Shown here: positions 6,387 to 7,795 of the stretch, piece by piece
Layout of the letters: each line of letters begins with the position of its first letter
How positions within the stretch are numbered: position 1 is the stretch's first letter
Source: an uncultured Aquabacterium sp.
Lineage (GTDB): Bacteria; Pseudomonadota; Gammaproteobacteria; Burkholderiales; Burkholderiaceae_C
Assembly (NCBI GenBank): GCA_937923225.1
Contig: CALAKR010000152.1
Coordinates: forward strand, 1 to 7,795
DNA: 7,795 nucleotides
Direction of reading: 5' to 3'
Made by a program: the position numbers and the translations under genes
Notes under the pieces: generated by a model
Database searches by the model: none
What the model was told of the DNA's origin: nothing
What the model saw: only the letters and a program-made list of their open reading frames with translations

Positions 6387-7475
6387 ATGTACCGCACCGC
6401 CCTGGTCATGATCGCGCGCAACGAAGCGCGGTGCATCGGCCGCTGCCTGGCCAGCGCCAGGCCATGGGTGGACGAAATGATCGTGCTGGACACCGGCTCA
6501 ACCGACGACACCGTGGCGATCGCGCGCAGCCTGGGCGCGCAAGTGCACCACTTCACCTGGTGTGATGACTTCTCTGCCGCGCGCAATGCGGCGCTGGCCC
6601 ACAGCCATGCCGATTGGCACATCGTGCTGGACGCGGACGAATGGGTGCAGTCCGGCGGGCAGACCCTGGCGGATCTGCGCGAACGCCAGCCCGATCATGT
6701 GGGGGCGCTGGCCGTGTGCAGCGAATTCGGCGATCACAGTACCGGCAGTGCTGTGCCCCACCACGCCACCAGCTGGATCTCACGCGTGCTGCCCCACGGT
6801 GTGCGCTACACCGGCCTGATCCACGAACAGCCCCGCCACAAGTTGCCTGTGCACCGCCTGCCCGTGGTGATCGGCCATGACGGCTATGCCCCCCAGGCCC
6901 TGCAGGAAAAGGGTGATCGCAATGCACGCCTGCTGCAGGCCGCGCTGCAGGCCCAGCCTGATGATGCTTACCTGCGCTATCAATGGGGCAAGGACCACGA
7001 AGTGCACGACCGCTTCGACGAGGCCTGCCAGGCCTATGACCAGGCCTGGGAGCATTGCCCTGTTGATGCCGGCTGGCGCCACGACCTGCTGATCCGCTGG
7101 CTGTTCGTGCTCAAGCAGACTGATCATCTTGATGAAGCCGTGGCCCTGGCCGAGGCGGAGTTGCCCCACTGGGCGCATTCAGCCGATTTCTTCTTCACCG
7201 TAGGCGACGTGCTGCTGAGCCAAGCCCTGGCCACGCCAGCACAGGCCGAAGCCCTGCTGCCGCTGATCGAATCATGCTGGCTGCGTTGCCTTGAGCTGGG
7301 CGACACGTCTGATCTCGAAGGCGCCGTGGCCGGCCGTGGCAGCCACCTGGCCGCCCACAACCTTGTGGTCTTCTATGACAGCCTGGGACAGGCTGAGAAG
7401 GCCGATGCCTACAGGGCGCTCTCCACGCGCGCACTTGAAGAAACACCTGCACACACACATGGTTCATCACGCTGA
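6387..7475 (+). CDS. Family 2 glycosyltransferase with TPR-like C-terminal half
   Basis: The 362-residue product starts directly with the family 2 GT-A signature: ALVMIARNEARCIGRCL (5-21), IVLDTGSTDDT (32-42) for the nucleotide, and the metal-binding LDADEW (81-86). The SRVLPHGVRYTGLIHE element (132-147) and HDGY (164-167) are typical of the beta-glycosyltransferase subgroup often fused to TPR repeats. Residues about 175-355 are helical and TPR-like (DDAYLRYQWGKDHE, FDEACQAYDQAWEHCP), probably a protein- or oligomer-binding scaffold. Relatives act in LPS core or capsule synthesis and in protein or peptide glycosylation, so the acceptor cannot be named. ATG 6309 would add 26 residues (MREAQHANADKP...), but they are His/Arg/Pro-rich, do not resemble the family, and would overlap a possible -10 box. 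ATG 6387 begins where family members begin. Neither start has a clear ribosome site. Confidence 0.87.
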   Translation: MYRTALVMIARNEARCIGRCLASARPWVDEMIVLDTGSTDDTVAIARSLGAQVHHFTWCDDFSAARNAALAHSHADWHIVLDADEWVQSGGQTLADLRERQPDHVGALAVCSEFGDHSTGSAVPHHATSWISRVLPHGVRYTGLIHEQPRHKLPVHRLPVVIGHDGYAPQALQEKGDRNARLLQAALQAQPDDAYLRYQWGKDHEVHDRFDEACQAYDQAWEHCPVDAGWRHDLLIRWLFVLKQTDHLDEAVALAEAELPHWAHSADFFFTVGDVLLSQALATPAQAEALLPLIESCWLRCLELGDTSDLEGAVAGRGSHLAAHNLVVFYDSLGQAEKADAYRALSTRALEETPAHTHGSSR

Positions 7476-7504
7476 TCCGTGGGCCTCAAGTCGTGACGGG
7501 GTAC

Positions 7505-7536
7505 GTCGATAACTTGGGACTGCACTCAGGTGTCGG
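7505..7536 (+). repeat. Degenerate direct repeat, copy 1
   Basis: GTCGATAAC at 7505-7513, a 15-nt spacer ending GCACTCA, and GGTGTCGG at 7529-7536. The same two boxes recur in the same order in copy 2 (7604-7642). Two shared boxes of 9 and 8 bp in the same order are unlikely by chance in so short a stretch. Confidence 0.5.
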
Positions 7537-7603
7537 CGGATTTCAGAAAACTTCAGGAACCCGCTGTCAAGCCAAAAAAGTCACTCAAGTGACCCACAGC
7601 TTG

Positions 7604-7642
7604 GTCGATAACCTGAGCAACGGCACTTGACAAAGGTGTCGG
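7604..7642 (+). repeat. Degenerate direct repeat, copy 2
   Basis: GTCGATAAC at 7604-7612, a 22-nt spacer containing GCACTTGACA, and GGTGTCGG at 7635-7642. It matches copy 1 about 100 bp upstream; the spacers differ in length (22 against 15 nt) but share a GCACT core. It overlaps a consensus -35 hexamer. Confidence 0.5.
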
Positions 7643-7655
7643 GGTCCGGTTAGCC
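7627..7655 (+). promoter_or_regulatory. Consensus -35 hexamer with a poor -10
   Basis: TTGACA at 7627-7632 is a perfect sigma-70 -35 box. At 17-18 bp spacing only TTAGCC or TAGCCG is found, a poor -10, so by itself this is not a complete promoter. It would read into the sequence beyond the window. A second TTGACA lies on the other strand at 7565-7570 with a similarly poor -10. Confidence 0.2.
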
Positions 7656-7754
7656 GGCCAGCTTGTTCAAGTGGGCATCTTCCAACTGGGCAAACACGGT
7701 TGACTAGCGTCGGGCAGGCAAACGCCGCAGTGGGCAACCACTTCAACGTGTTCG

Positions 7755-7771
7755 CCGGCGCTATTCGCCGG
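7755..7771 (+). repeat. Short hairpin and tandem TTCGCCGG near the right edge
   Basis: CCGGCG (7755-7760) pairs with CGCCGG (7766-7771) around CTATT. The same segment contains TTCGCCGG twice (7751-7758 and 7764-7771) with a 13-bp period. It lies about 20 bp ahead of the terminal AGGAG and could be leader structure for the gene expected beyond the edge. Confidence 0.4.
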
Positions 7772-7795
7772 GTAGTTAATTTTGACCTTTAGGAG

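Larger units (their letters stand above)
7476..7795. other. Gene-free tail resembling an insertion-sequence end region
   Basis: These 320 bp hold no convincing gene. GC is visibly lower than in the flanking genes, with tracts such as CCAAAAAAG (7572-7580) and GTTAATTTTGACC. A degenerate direct repeat, a CACTCAAGTG-type dyad (GTCAC 7580-7584 with GTGAC 7589-7593), and the near-repeat TTTCAGAAAA / CTTCAGGAAC (7541-7560) crowd together. This resembles the multi-repeat transposase-binding ends of some insertion sequences (IS21-type is my guess from the look of it, not shown). The last bases, TTTAGGAG, form a strong Shine-Dalgarno-like site, so a rightward gene may start a few bases beyond the window. 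Two frames, plus 7631-7792 and minus 7795-7667, stay open but have no start in the window and no recognisable product. Confidence 0.4.

Noticed and set aside
1..7795. CRISPR array, tRNA, rRNA or toxin-antitoxin pair
   Set aside because: No regularly spaced identical repeats, tRNA cloverleaf/CCA patterns, rRNA signatures or paired small genes were seen on either strand.

Overview
The window looks like a chromosomal segment of a high-GC betaproteobacterium, most likely Burkholderiales (Comamonadaceae/Sphaerotilaceae-like). The reasons are the strong G/C third-position bias, the short 4.5S SRP RNA with the betaproteobacterial sequence pattern, the aroB and dgt genes, the periplasmic chalcone-isomerase-like gene and the PEP-CTERM protein. 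No rRNA, tRNA or CRISPR array is visible.

Left part (1-2343): the tail of an unidentified gene (3-104); a leader with two strong hairpins; a secreted chalcone-isomerase-fold protein (301-885); a bulged GC-rich terminator-like hairpin (940-972); the SRP RNA gene ffs (about 1013-1116) with a good -10 box; and aroB, 3-dehydroquinate synthase (1219-2343). These are housekeeping genes, all read rightwards.

Middle (2344-4774): a leftward gene for a secreted PEP-CTERM protein with about six HAF-type repeats (2371-3363) converges on aroB. The rightward dgt gene, a dNTP triphosphohydrolase of the HD family (3647-4774), follows. aroB and dgt are commonly neighbours in this group, so the PEP-CTERM gene looks like an insertion into that pair.

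Right part (4775-7475): two divergent surface-glycan type genes. The leftward gene (4779-6275) is an apparent natural fusion of a family 2 glycosyltransferase to a class I SAM methyltransferase. The rightward gene (6387-7475) is a family 2 glycosyltransferase with a TPR-like helical C-terminal half. Their roughly 110-bp shared upstream region suggests a common role in building and decorating a polysaccharide, lipopolysaccharide or glycoprotein. The acceptor cannot be read from sequence.

Tail (7476-7795): 320 bp with no convincing gene, lower GC, A/T tracts, a degenerate direct repeat (about 100-bp period), short dyads, a consensus -35 hexamer and a terminal Shine-Dalgarno-like AGGAG. It resembles the end region of an insertion sequence whose first gene would begin just beyond the window, but this is inference. 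No clear multi-gene novel system is present; the most distinctive items are the glycosyltransferase-methyltransferase fusion and the repeat-bearing tail.
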